From: JBMNGW01 sp050950025
GTDB taxonomy: Bacteria > Spirochaetota > Spirochaetia > Sphaerochaetales > Sphaerochaetaceae
Length of the DNA stretch: 23,208 bases
Assembly: GCA_050950025.1 (NCBI GenBank)
Contig: JBMNGW010000014.1
Location: 1 to 23,208, forward strand
Direction: 5' to 3'
A model generated the notes under the pieces. The model had not been told where the DNA came from. It saw nothing but the letters and a program-made list of their open reading frames with translations, and did not search any database. Position 1 is the first letter of the stretch. Each line of letters starts with the position of its first letter. This document shows, one piece after another, positions 8,106-14,991 of the stretch. The position numbers and the translations under genes are program-made.

Positions 8106-9371
8106 ATGAAAACACGAGCAGTACGACTGTACGGAAAAAACGATCTGAGGATTGAAGAATTCACCTTGCCCGAAATGAAAGATGATGAAATTCTAGCCTG
8201 TATTGTGACCAACAGCATCTGCATGTCGGATCATAAAGCGGCTGAACAGGGCCCTGATCACAAAAGGATTCCCAAAGACATCGATAAGAATCCCATCATG
8301 CTTGGTCACGAGTTTTGCGGGGAAATCGTTGCAGTGGGTAAAAAATGGGAAGCAAAGTTTGCACCGGGAGATCGCTTTTCCATTCAACCCGCCTTGAATT
8401 ACAAAGGGTCTTTGGAGGCCCCGGGCTATTCGTATCAGTATATTGGCGGAGATGCCACTCACATCATTATCCCCAACGAAGTGATGGAAATGGACTGCCT
8501 GCTTCCCTACGAAGGTGAAGCCTATTTTCTGGGTTCGCTTGCCGAGCCAGTCAGTTGCATTGTTGGCACCTACCATGCTATGTACCACACCACCGGCGGC
8601 TCGTATGTCCATAAAATGGGCATCGTCAAAGGGGGGAACGTCGCTATTTTAGCAGGTGTTGGACCGATGGGCTTAGGAGCTATCGATTATGGTATTAATC
8701 GCGAATTACGCCCATCTTTGATGGTTGTCACCGACATCGATTCTGAGCGCCTTAAACGGGCAGCAGAGCTGTACACTGTTGAAGATGCAGCCAAAAAAGG
8801 GGTCAAACTTGTCTACCTTAACACTAAAGAGTGCGAAGACCCTGTGGCTAAGATGATGGAAATCTCAGGGGGCGAAGGTTATAATGACGTCTTTGTCATG
8901 GCTCCGGTCAAACCGTTGATTGAGCAAGCCGATGCTATTTTAGCTCGTGATGGGTGTCTTAATTTCTTTGCAGGACCGCCGCGAACTGATTTCAGTGCTT
9001 CTTTAAATTTCTATAACGTTCATTACAACTCAACCCATATTGTAGGCACCAGCGGTGGTAATACGGATGACATGCGCGAATCACTGGCAATGATGGAAAA
9101 AGGTGAAATAAATCCGGCAGGTATGGTTACCCATATTGGCGGGTTGAATGCAGTGCCGCAAACGGTCATTGATTTGCCCTCAATTCCGGGGGGTAAGAAG
9201 ATGATTTATACCCATTATGAGTTGCCTTTGACAGCCATTGCCGATTTTGAGCAAGAGGGGAAAACAAACCCCTTGTTTGCCGCTTTGGATGAGATTGTCA
9301 AACGGCACAACGGATTGTGGAATTTAGAAGCAGAGAAGTACCTGCTTCAACATGCTCCCAAACATGCCTAA
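8106..9371 (+). CDS. Zn-dependent medium-chain alcohol dehydrogenase, L-sorbose-1-phosphate reductase-like
   Basis: This 421-residue MDR-family enzyme has the catalytic zinc ligands C39 (SICMSDHK), H68 and E69 in GHEFCGE, and a later LAEPVSC motif. The nucleotide-binding turn is GVGPMGLGAID. The four-cysteine structural zinc lobe of ordinary alcohol dehydrogenases is absent; QPALNYKGS stands in that region. The stretches PNEVMEMDCLL and GGDATHIIIP are, from memory, characteristic of SorE-type L-sorbose-1-phosphate reductases, which interconvert a ketose phosphate and a polyol phosphate using NAD(P)H. It has a strong AGGAGG site and follows the SDR by nine bases. Together the SDR and this enzyme could epimerise a sugar through a polyol intermediate, as in the sorbose pathway; that pairing is inference. 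Confidence 0.85.
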   Translation: MKTRAVRLYGKNDLRIEEFTLPEMKDDEILACIVTNSICMSDHKAAEQGPDHKRIPKDIDKNPIMLGHEFCGEIVAVGKKWEAKFAPGDRFSIQPALNYKGSLEAPGYSYQYIGGDATHIIIPNEVMEMDCLLPYEGEAYFLGSLAEPVSCIVGTYHAMYHTTGGSYVHKMGIVKGGNVAILAGVGPMGLGAIDYGINRELRPSLMVVTDIDSERLKRAAELYTVEDAAKKGVKLVYLNTKECEDPVAKMMEISGGEGYNDVFVMAPVKPLIEQADAILARDGCLNFFAGPPRTDFSASLNFYNVHYNSTHIVGTSGGNTDDMRESLAMMEKGEINPAGMVTHIGGLNAVPQTVIDLPSIPGGKKMIYTHYELPLTAIADFEQEGKTNPLFAALDEIVKRHNGLWNLEAEKYLLQHAPKHA

Positions 9372-9386
9372 AAAGAGGGAATGAGG

Positions 9387-10811
9387 ATGGCAAAGCACAT
9401 TGCAATTGATTTAGGGGCGTCTAACGGACGAGTTATTGTAGGAGATTTGAACTCCATTGAAATTACTAACCGTTTTGTGACTCGCAGCGAGACGCTGTTA
9501 ACTGAATCGTATTGGGATATCCCCCACATTTTCGGGGAGATTAAAAAGGGGATCAAAGAAGCCTTTAACCGTTATAAGGATGAGGTTATTTCAATCGGAG
9601 TAGACTCTTGGGGAGTCGACTACGGCTTGTTGGATGCTAACGGTTCACTGGTTACTTTACCCTACCATTATCGCGACGGAAGAACCGACGGGATGGTGGA
9701 AAAAGTGTGCGCCATCTTAGGCAAAGAGAATGTGTATCGTCGGACCGGAGTTGCATTTGAGTCGTACAATACGCTGTACCAATTGGCCGCCATGCAGGCA
9801 CAAAGGCCGCAAACATTTGCAGCTGTCAGTAGGTATCTTTCGTTACCCGATTTGATCACCTACTGGCTTACCGGAATCCAAGTCAATGAAGTAACCCATG
9901 CTTCAACGACTCAACTCTATAATCCCACCACTGGCGATTGGGATTGGGAAACGATTGAGGGAATGGGTTTTTCTAAAAAGCTATTCGGGCCGCTGGTAAA
10001 TAGCGGCACGATTGTCGGACCCTTACACTCTGTTGTGGCCAAAGAGCTTGATGCGCCGCCTTCGGTTGTGGTGGTTGCCGTGGGAACCCACGATACCGCC
10101 AGTGCCGTAGCGGCCATTCACTCCTCTTCACAACGCAGCAGCGTCTTTCTTTCCAGCGGTACATGGTCGCTTTTAGGCATAGAGACAGAAAAGCCTATTA
10201 TTAGCGAAGCTGCGCTCAACAGCGGGCTGACTAATGAAAAAACAGTCACAGGAAGCATCCGGTTTTTAAAAAACATTATGGGGATGTGGATTCAGCAAGA
10301 GTGTGTGCGGTATTGGCAAGAGCAGGGGCAGACCATTAAATGGGCCACCTTAGATCAACAAACACTGGAGGCCAGCTCGTATGAAGGATTCATCGATCCG
10401 ACCGACCAACGGTTTTTGAAAGCCGGTACTGCAGATTCATTGATGGTGGACCGCATTGATCAATACTGCCAAGAACATGGGTTTGCCGCCCCTTCTAGCC
10501 ACGGCGAGTATATGGTGGCTGTTTATCGGGGGCTTGCTCTTTCGTATAAAGAGGCCATTGAGCAGATGGGCAGTATTACCGATCGTACGTTCGAAACGCT
10601 CCACATTATTGGAGGAGGGTGTAAAAACGAGATCCTCAACCAGTGGGCGGCCGATTCTACCCGTTTACAGGTGTATGCCGGTCCTAGTGAAGCCACAGCA
10701 TTGGGAAATATCTTGTTGCAACAAGTAGCGACGAAACAGGTGGGTTCATTGGAAACTGGAAGGGCCCAAATAGCCGCTTCCCAACATGTGAAGCGCTTTG
10801 ATCCCCAATAA
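9387..10811 (+). CDS. rhaB: Rhamnulokinase-like FGGY carbohydrate kinase
   Basis: The protein begins with the FGGY-kinase ATP-site motif IAIDLGASNGRV and contains GVDSWGVDYGLLD and PYHYRDGRTDGM, both typical of rhamnulokinases. GTHDTASAVAA, SSGTWSLLG and the C-terminal IIGGGCKNEILNQ form the remaining nucleotide-binding elements. Length (474-476) matches the family. Two in-frame ATGs occur at 9381 and 9387; the AGAGGGA element leaves almost no spacing before the first but a good distance before the second, so 9387 is preferred. It is the last gene of the operon. No rhamnose isomerase or rhamnulose-1-phosphate aldolase is present, so the substrate may be another ketose related to L-rhamnulose. 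The gene symbol reflects family similarity only. Confidence 0.85.
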   Translation: MAKHIAIDLGASNGRVIVGDLNSIEITNRFVTRSETLLTESYWDIPHIFGEIKKGIKEAFNRYKDEVISIGVDSWGVDYGLLDANGSLVTLPYHYRDGRTDGMVEKVCAILGKENVYRRTGVAFESYNTLYQLAAMQAQRPQTFAAVSRYLSLPDLITYWLTGIQVNEVTHASTTQLYNPTTGDWDWETIEGMGFSKKLFGPLVNSGTIVGPLHSVVAKELDAPPSVVVVAVGTHDTASAVAAIHSSSQRSSVFLSSGTWSLLGIETEKPIISEAALNSGLTNEKTVTGSIRFLKNIMGMWIQQECVRYWQEQGQTIKWATLDQQTLEASSYEGFIDPTDQRFLKAGTADSLMVDRIDQYCQEHGFAAPSSHGEYMVAVYRGLALSYKEAIEQMGSITDRTFETLHIIGGGCKNEILNQWAADSTRLQVYAGPSEATALGNILLQQVATKQVGSLETGRAQIAASQHVKRFDPQ

Positions 10812-10837
10812 AAAAGGCTGCCGATAATCAGCAGCCT
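10807..10837 (-). terminator. Intrinsic terminator of tRNA-Pro
   Basis: On the - strand, AGGCTGC and GCAGCCT form a 7-bp stem (10831-10837 with 10815-10821) around a 9-base loop, followed by a run of six T (complement of 10810-10815). It lies directly after the tRNA 3' end and overlaps the stop codon of the convergent kinase gene. In the + direction the hairpin has no T-tract, so it is not a convincing terminator for the operon. Confidence 0.85.
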
Positions 10838-10842
10838 CTAAA

Positions 10843-10915
10843 TCGGGTAGAGAGGATTTGAACCTCCGACCCCTTGGTCCCGAACCAAGTGCGCTAGCCC
10901 CTGCGCTACTACCCG
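10843..10915 (-). tRNA. tRNA-Pro (anticodon CGG)
   Basis: The - strand folds as a complete cloverleaf of 73 bases. The acceptor stem is CGGGTAG/CTACCCG with discriminator A, the D-arm GCGC/GCGC, the anticodon arm CTTGG/CCAAG with loop TTCGGGA (anticodon CGG, reading CCG proline codons), and the T-arm GGAGG/CCTCT with loop TTCAAAT. No CCA is encoded, so it must be added after transcription. A promoter and a terminator are visible on either side, so it is a single-gene transcript. Confidence 0.97.
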
Positions 10916-10927
10916 AATGTAGGTGTT

Positions 10928-10943
10928 GTTGCCAAGAGGCAAC
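10928..10943 (-). other. Small hairpin in the tRNA-Pro leader
   Basis: GTTGCC and GGCAAC form a 6-bp inverted repeat around AAGA. It lies between the tRNA-Pro -10 box and the mature 5' end, so it would fold in the precursor leader. Its role is unknown; it may help 5' processing. Confidence 0.5.
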
Positions 10944-10950
10944 GCGAAAA

Positions 10951-10979
10951 ACTATATACAAAGCTCTGTAACGTGTCAA
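10951..10979 (-). promoter_or_regulatory. Sigma70-type promoter of tRNA-Pro
   Basis: On the - strand there is TTGACA (10974-10979), a 17-base spacer and TATAGT (10951-10956), pointing at the tRNA about 35 bases downstream. The -35 is a perfect consensus. It lies back-to-back with the promoter of the PpiD-like gene. Confidence 0.85.
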
Positions 10980-10994
10980 TGCGGAACATTGACA
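10974..10994. repeat. Palindrome holding both divergent -35 boxes
   Basis: TGTCAATG (10974-10981) and CATTGACA (10987-10994) are perfect 8-base inverted repeats around CGGAA. Each arm contains one TTGACA, one for each strand. Part of the symmetry follows from two consensus -35 boxes, but it extends two bases further on the inner side of each arm. Confidence 0.7.
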
Positions 10995-11017
10995 CTGCTA
11001 AAGGTACATGCTATTTT
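10989..11017 (+). promoter_or_regulatory. Sigma70-type promoter of the PpiD-like gene
   Basis: TTGACA (10989-10994), a 17-base spacer and TATTTT (11012-11017) point to the gene starting at 11072, giving a leader of roughly 48 bases. The -35 shares a palindrome with the -35 of the divergent tRNA promoter. Confidence 0.7.
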
Positions 11018-11071
11018 TCTTGAGGTGTCCTGTCACTAAGAGGACTCTATTTTAGCAAAAAGAGGTTATGC

Positions 11072-12622
11072 ATGCCTTCCAATGATTCCAAAACTCCTAA
11101 GAAAAACGAAGCGCCTGTTGTGGCATTTACTCCCGATGAAAAGCAAAAAAAAGAGAAGCCTAAAAAGAAAATCAACATCACGGCAACTCAGATTATTACC
11201 TATGTTATTTTTGCCCTTTTGGCTGTGGTGCTGATAGCGGGAGTTTTCCCTTCGTTTGGATTAAAAGGGAACAAAACCTCTTTGGAGTTCGGCTCTTATA
11301 ACAAGGAGCCCATTGTCTTTGCTCAAGGCAACTATTTCCAACGTCAATACCAACGAATTGCCTCCCAAGCTAAGGGCCTTAGCGGTGATGCTGCTGCTTA
11401 TCAGGTGTGGCGAGGGGCGTTTGAATCGACCGTCTTTCATACTGCCGTCAGTCAAAGAGCCAAAGAGGCAGGCTACCGGGTAGTCGATAAGACAGTGAAC
11501 CAGATGATTATCGATAGCGGAATGTACGATAAAGATGGCGTTTTTGATATCGATACCTACAACAAGGCAACTGTTGAGAGCAAACAAGCCACTAGGCGCG
11601 ATTATGCTGAAGCATTGCCGATTCAGGCGGTCCTTAGAGATGTTTCCAGTGTCCTCTCAAGTTCCAAAGAGATTGAGCATGTGCTGAACATGGGAGATGT
11701 CTCCCGCTCGTTCTCCTATGCTGTGTTTGATTCATCTCTTTATCCCGATGATTTGACGTATCAGTATGCCTTAGCCCATCCTGATAAATTCACCCTTATC
11801 GATGTTTCGATGGTGACAGTCGCCACAAAAGAGCAGGCTCAGCAATTACGCCAAGATGTGGCTGACGGACAAAAAAGCTTTGAAGAGACTGCCAGTGGGA
11901 ATTCAATTGACCAATATGCTGCTGAAGAGGGGAAAGCAGGGGTATGGTACCTTTTTGAAATTGAGTCCAACTTCTCTGTCCCAGAAGAGGTGAATGCCTT
12001 ATTTGCCACAGCCGAAGGAGAAATCTCTCCAGTCTTCAGTTCTCCTGGCGGCTATGTTTTTTACAAAGTCAATAAAAAACCCTTTAGTGCCGATTTGGCC
12101 GATGCTGAAGTCTTAGAGGATGTAAAGCACTATATTGGTTATCATCAAACAGAGGTAACCGATGATTATGTGCTTGGTGTGGCAACTGAGTTTGCCAATT
12201 CTGATGTTGCCGATTTTAATGAAGCGGCTGGGCAACTGAAAGCCCAAACGTACGTAGCCGGCTCTACGCCGCTGAATGTGGGGTCTTCTAATTATCTGCT
12301 TAGCTTTGATTACACCGATATGGGAGGATACCTCAAATATTTAACCCGTGATGCCGCTGCTATGAGAGCGTTGTACAGCGCCCCGGTGGGCTCCATTGTC
12401 GGTCCTTTCAAAGTTGAAAATACCTATGTTGTGGCAACTGTTACCGATCAAAAGCCAATGGATGAGGCCCTCGTCTCCTCTTTAAAGAGTGTTTATCCTA
12501 TGATTGCTCAACAACAGGCCCAACAAGATATGATTCAATCTGTGTTTGCTTCTGATCGTTTTAAGGACAATTTTGTTCCTGCTTTTGTGGAGTATGTACT
12601 GGGCTCTGTTAGACCTCAATAG
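11072..12622 (+). CDS. PpiD/SurA-like membrane-anchored peptidylprolyl isomerase-family chaperone
   Basis: The 516-residue protein has a charged Lys-rich cytoplasmic N-terminus (1-36), a single membrane segment at about 38-60 and a long exported domain, the topology of PpiD. A SurA-N-like helical part (about 75-215) precedes a parvulin-like segment at about 240-335 (SMVTVATKEQAQQL...GVWYLFEIE...EGEISPVFSSPGGYVFYKV). The conserved parvulin histidines are not seen: the usual S-H-I-L position reads S-M-V-T and the usual G-Y-H-I reads G-Y-V-F, so isomerase activity is doubtful and a holdase role for secreted proteins is likelier. An ATG at 11068 runs into a stop after five codons; the ATG at 11072 with AGAGG six bases upstream is the start. 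Its own promoter lies upstream and a weak terminator downstream. Confidence 0.8.
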   Translation: MPSNDSKTPKKNEAPVVAFTPDEKQKKEKPKKKINITATQIITYVIFALLAVVLIAGVFPSFGLKGNKTSLEFGSYNKEPIVFAQGNYFQRQYQRIASQAKGLSGDAAAYQVWRGAFESTVFHTAVSQRAKEAGYRVVDKTVNQMIIDSGMYDKDGVFDIDTYNKATVESKQATRRDYAEALPIQAVLRDVSSVLSSSKEIEHVLNMGDVSRSFSYAVFDSSLYPDDLTYQYALAHPDKFTLIDVSMVTVATKEQAQQLRQDVADGQKSFEETASGNSIDQYAAEEGKAGVWYLFEIESNFSVPEEVNALFATAEGEISPVFSSPGGYVFYKVNKKPFSADLADAEVLEDVKHYIGYHQTEVTDDYVLGVATEFANSDVADFNEAAGQLKAQTYVAGSTPLNVGSSNYLLSFDYTDMGGYLKYLTRDAAAMRALYSAPVGSIVGPFKVENTYVVATVTDQKPMDEALVSSLKSVYPMIAQQQAQQDMIQSVFASDRFKDNFVPAFVEYVLGSVRPQ

Positions 12623-12630
12623 CTAAAAAT

Positions 12631-12669
12631 CGCTACCTGCCGCTGTTGCATTTCAGGCGGTAGGCGTTT
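12631..12669 (+). terminator. Possible terminator after the PpiD-like gene
   Basis: CGCTACC-T-GCC (12631-12641) can pair with GGCGGTAG-G-CG (12656-12666) with one bulged base on each side and a 14-base loop, followed by only three T. It is imperfect, and it overlaps the proposed promoter of the next gene. Confidence 0.45.
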
Positions 12670-12674
12670 ACACT
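12646..12674 (+). promoter_or_regulatory. Candidate promoter of the HD-domain gene, placing the start of transcription at the ATG
   Basis: TTGCAT (12646-12651), a 17-base spacer and TACACT (12669-12674) are followed by six bases and then the ATG at 12681. Normal promoter geometry puts the first transcribed base on, or within a base of, the A of ATG. The -35 match is moderate (TTG conserved). Confidence 0.5.
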
Positions 12675-12680
12675 TCCACT

Positions 12681-13499
12681 ATGGGCATACATGTAAAATC
12701 ACCCAAAGAATTGGCACTCGAAAAAAAACTGCTTGCATTGCTTGATGGAAGTTTGCCCAGTGGTAAACTTGCCCGTTTACTGATTAAAGATCCTGAAATA
12801 GCGGTGTTGCAAGATTATGGCAACACCGTTTCCATTGTCCGTTTAGGGTTTAACGATCACGGGCCGGTCCATATGCGCCAAGTAGCTCGCAATGCTGTGT
12901 TGATGATGCAATTACTGAAAGAGGCCTCAGTGCCCGGCAGCTTGGAACATGATAAAGTAGGCAGTTATGACGATTCGCTGGCGGCTTTACTGCTAGCTAG
13001 TTTTTTACATGATATTGGTATGGCTATCGGACGCCAAGATCATGAGTTGCTCGGGGCAACGATTGCCCTACCTATTATTGATCGCCTTTTGTTGGAAATA
13101 TACCCTTTGGAGCTGGAAAAGCGGGTAATTATCCGCTCGGTGGCCATAGAAGGGATTATCGGGCATATGGCCAATAGAAAAATCCACAGTATTGAAGCGG
13201 GCGTTATCCTCCTAGCCGATGGATGTGATATGGAAAAGGGAAGGGCCCGTATTCCTATTGCCCTAAGCACCGAGCCTAAAATAGGTGATATCCACAAATA
13301 TTCGGCTAATTCCATTGAACAAGTGATTATCCGCAAAGGGGAGCGTAAACCGATTTGCATTGAGGTCGAGATGTCGACAGCTGTTGGTTTTTTCCAAGTC
13401 GAAGAGGTCCTTTTCCCCAAAATTAATTCATCTCCAGTCAAACCTTATATTGAATTAATTGCAACTGTGGCTGGTGAGGAGCAAAAACACTACTTATAG
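12681..13499 (+). CDS. HD-domain metal-dependent phosphohydrolase
   Basis: This 272-residue protein has HD-superfamily metal ligands: H60 and H64 (NDHGPVHMRQVARNA), the HD pair H110-D111 in FLHDIGM, H121, and a later Asp in LLADGCDMEKGR. H157 (GIIGHM) may also contribute. The residues after the core (about 190-272) form a beta-rich tail of unknown role. HD enzymes hydrolyse phosphate esters or nucleotides; the substrate here is not evident. No Shine-Dalgarno sequence precedes the ATG, and the only candidate promoter would make the mRNA leaderless. The next gene starts within 20 bases, so a two-gene operon with the sugar kinase is likely. Nearest relatives, from memory, are short stand-alone HD proteins of archaea and anaerobic bacteria. 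Confidence 0.75.
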   Translation: MGIHVKSPKELALEKKLLALLDGSLPSGKLARLLIKDPEIAVLQDYGNTVSIVRLGFNDHGPVHMRQVARNAVLMMQLLKEASVPGSLEHDKVGSYDDSLAALLLASFLHDIGMAIGRQDHELLGATIALPIIDRLLLEIYPLELEKRVIIRSVAIEGIIGHMANRKIHSIEAGVILLADGCDMEKGRARIPIALSTEPKIGDIHKYSANSIEQVIIRKGERKPICIEVEMSTAVGFFQVEEVLFPKINSSPVKPYIELIATVAGEEQKHYL

Positions 13500-13516
13500 G
13501 CAAAGAGGTAATGAAA

Positions 13517-14455
13517 ATGATTGCAGTATTAGGTGAAGCACTTATCGATTTTATTGCAGGAAAAGATCACAACGGCCAAAGTTGCTTTTTCTATTACAAT
13601 GGCGGATGTGCCTTAAACAGTGCCACTGCTGCCGCTCGTCTTGATTCGGATGTTGTGTACATCGGTAAACTCTCAGCCGATATCTTTGGAGTGCAGATGA
13701 AAGAGCACTTTAAAGCTAATAATGTGGTTTTACTGCCCCATTTATGTGATGTGAGTCAAAACTCCATGATAGGATTTGCCACCCTTGATGCCAAAGGCTC
13801 TGCTTCTTACACGTTTTACATTGATGGCACAACGGTAACTAGCTTGTCGGCAGAAGAGATTGTTGCTGCTTTAGATCAAATGCCCGAAGTGCATTACTTG
13901 CACATCGGCTCTGTTGCTGTTGCTTTGGAAGAGTCGGGATCTCAGATACTACAAGCTCTTAATAACCTTGAAAATCCTCCGTTTATCTTTTTTGATCCTA
14001 ATGTGCGTCCAACGATTATTAGCGACTTTGCCTCTTATCGTCACCGGTTTTTGGAACTTGTAAAAAAGAGTGATTTGCTTAAACTCTCACATGAAGATTT
14101 AGCTCTACTTTTTCCTTCTTTAAAAGAAGCAGAAGCCCTAAACCTTCTTTTAGAGATGGGCCTTCCCCATATTGTGTTGACTATGGGTGCAGATGGGCTA
14201 CGGTGGCTTACCCAAGATGGACTGGATCTCTTTGTTCCCGCTATCGACTCACTTGTTGTCGATACTGTCGGAGCCGGTGATACAGTCAGTGGAGCACTTT
14301 TGAATTACTTAGAAGAAAATGGAATTGGCAAAGGTGATCCCATTGAAGAAGAAGAGATCACAGAAGCGCTTGAATTTGCCGCTGCTGCTGCCGATATAAC
14401 AGTCAGTCGCAAAGGAGCCGATCCTCCCTATCGCTCAGAGCTTTCCTCTTTTTAG
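13517..14455 (+). CDS. PfkB-family carbohydrate kinase, fructokinase-like
   Basis: This protein of about 312 residues has the ribokinase/PfkB fold signatures. The N-terminus reads AVLGEALIDFI, followed by the substrate-site glycines in NGGCALNSATAAARL. FFDPNVRP sits near the middle, and the C-terminal signature DTVGAGDTVSGALL contains the catalytic base (D257 counted from the 13511 start). FDPNVRP with GEALIDF fits fructokinases best. It would phosphorylate a free hexose such as fructose in the cytoplasm. Two in-frame ATGs exist (13511, 13517); GAGG at 13505-13508 is only two bases from the first and eight from the second, so 13517 is preferred. It follows the HD gene closely and probably shares its transcript. 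No convincing terminator follows. Confidence 0.85.
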   Translation: MIAVLGEALIDFIAGKDHNGQSCFFYYNGGCALNSATAAARLDSDVVYIGKLSADIFGVQMKEHFKANNVVLLPHLCDVSQNSMIGFATLDAKGSASYTFYIDGTTVTSLSAEEIVAALDQMPEVHYLHIGSVAVALEESGSQILQALNNLENPPFIFFDPNVRPTIISDFASYRHRFLELVKKSDLLKLSHEDLALLFPSLKEAEALNLLLEMGLPHIVLTMGADGLRWLTQDGLDLFVPAIDSLVVDTVGAGDTVSGALLNYLEENGIGKGDPIEEEEITEALEFAAAAADITVSRKGADPPYRSELSSF

Positions 14456-14766
14456 TCTCTTGCTAAAAGTTATTGCTTTTTACCTCATTTAATAAGCCCT
14501 AGTGCACCTTTTTGCCACAGAGAATCGATGTATCTATTGAGCTCTTACACTTTTAGCTGACTTTTTTCCTCCAATTTATGAGAAGACAGGTGCGTTTTTG
14601 CTCTCATTATTCCCTTAGATCCCATAAAATCTCTTTTCGTTGCTGTCATATCTACTCATATTGTCAACAATCTTTTTGTTACGCCTATGTCATTTGCTAA
14701 GACGAATGAATCCTTCCAATAATGTATACACATGTATTTGATTGTGTAGAAATAAACTGTCGACTT

Positions 14767-14782
14767 TGGTGATATGTCACCA
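14767..14782. promoter_or_regulatory. Inverted repeat, possible operator
   Basis: TGGTGA and TCACCA are perfect 6-base arms around TATG. It lies about 90 bases upstream of the likely promoter of the mreB-like operon. Size and symmetry fit a dimeric regulator site, but nothing identifies the regulator. Confidence 0.35.
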
Positions 14783-14869
14783 TCCCCTAGAAGGTGATTA
14801 TTGTGCAGAATTAGTTATTGTCACATGTCGTAACTCCTTATGTAGTAAAGAAAAAGAAAGTATTTTTCG

Positions 14870-14898
14870 TTGACAACAATCAGGCGGTATGATTTACT
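14870..14898 (+). promoter_or_regulatory. Candidate promoter of the mreB-like operon
   Basis: A consensus TTGACA (14870-14875) is followed after 17 bases by TTTACT (14893-14898), a weak -10. A second possibility is TTGTGG (14898-14903), a 16-base spacer and TATACA (14920-14925). Either would give a leader of about 60-90 bases before the first mreB-like gene. Confidence 0.5.
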
Positions 14899-14908
14899 TG
14901 TGGTAAAT

Positions 14909-14943
14909 ACAGTTGGGGCTATACATGTCTCCTGTTTTTTTTT
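14909..14943 (+). terminator. Hairpin with nine-T tract in the mreB-like operon leader
   Basis: ACAG-TT-GGGG (14909-14918) can pair with TCTCCTGT (14928-14935), with a two-base bulge and two G-U pairs, around a nine-base loop. Nine T follow at 14935-14943. It could end transcripts entering from upstream, or act in the leader. The stem is weak. Confidence 0.4.
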
Positions 14944-14991
14944 AATTAGTCACTGTTCTGTCATTTCAAGCGTTCTTCGGGAGGGGAAACT

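Larger units (their letters stand above)
14456..14991. other. 536-base non-coding region upstream of the mreB-like operon
   Basis: No plausible gene is seen on either strand. The region is AT-rich. It contains an inverted repeat TGGTGA-TATG-TCACCA at 14767-14782, a promoter at about 14870-14898, and a hairpin with a nine-T tract at 14909-14943. Just after the kinase stop only a weak AT-rich hairpin (AAAAG/CTTTT) is visible. The length is unusual for this compact window and suggests regulation of the actin-like genes or an unrecognised small RNA. Confidence 0.7.

Noticed and set aside
8193..8612. Open frame of 139 codons on the - strand
   Set aside because: It lies entirely inside the Zn dehydrogenase gene, shows no family motif, and is a shadow of its codon pattern.
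10815..10837. Hairpin considered as terminator of the + strand sugar operon
   Set aside because: The + strand sequence after the stem is CTAAATCG with no T-tract; it works only for the - strand.
13040..13441. Open frame of 133 codons on the - strand
   Set aside because: It is contained in the HD-domain gene, Ser/Ile-rich and without recognisable motifs or ribosome site.
14660..14690. TTGACA on the - strand (from TTGTCAAC) as a divergent promoter
   Set aside because: No acceptable -10 box occurs 16-18 bases away and no gene lies in that direction except the convergent kinase.
14888..14893. TATGAT as -10 box for the mreB-like operon
   Set aside because: It is a better match than TTTACT but lies only 12 bases from TTGACA, too close for a normal promoter.
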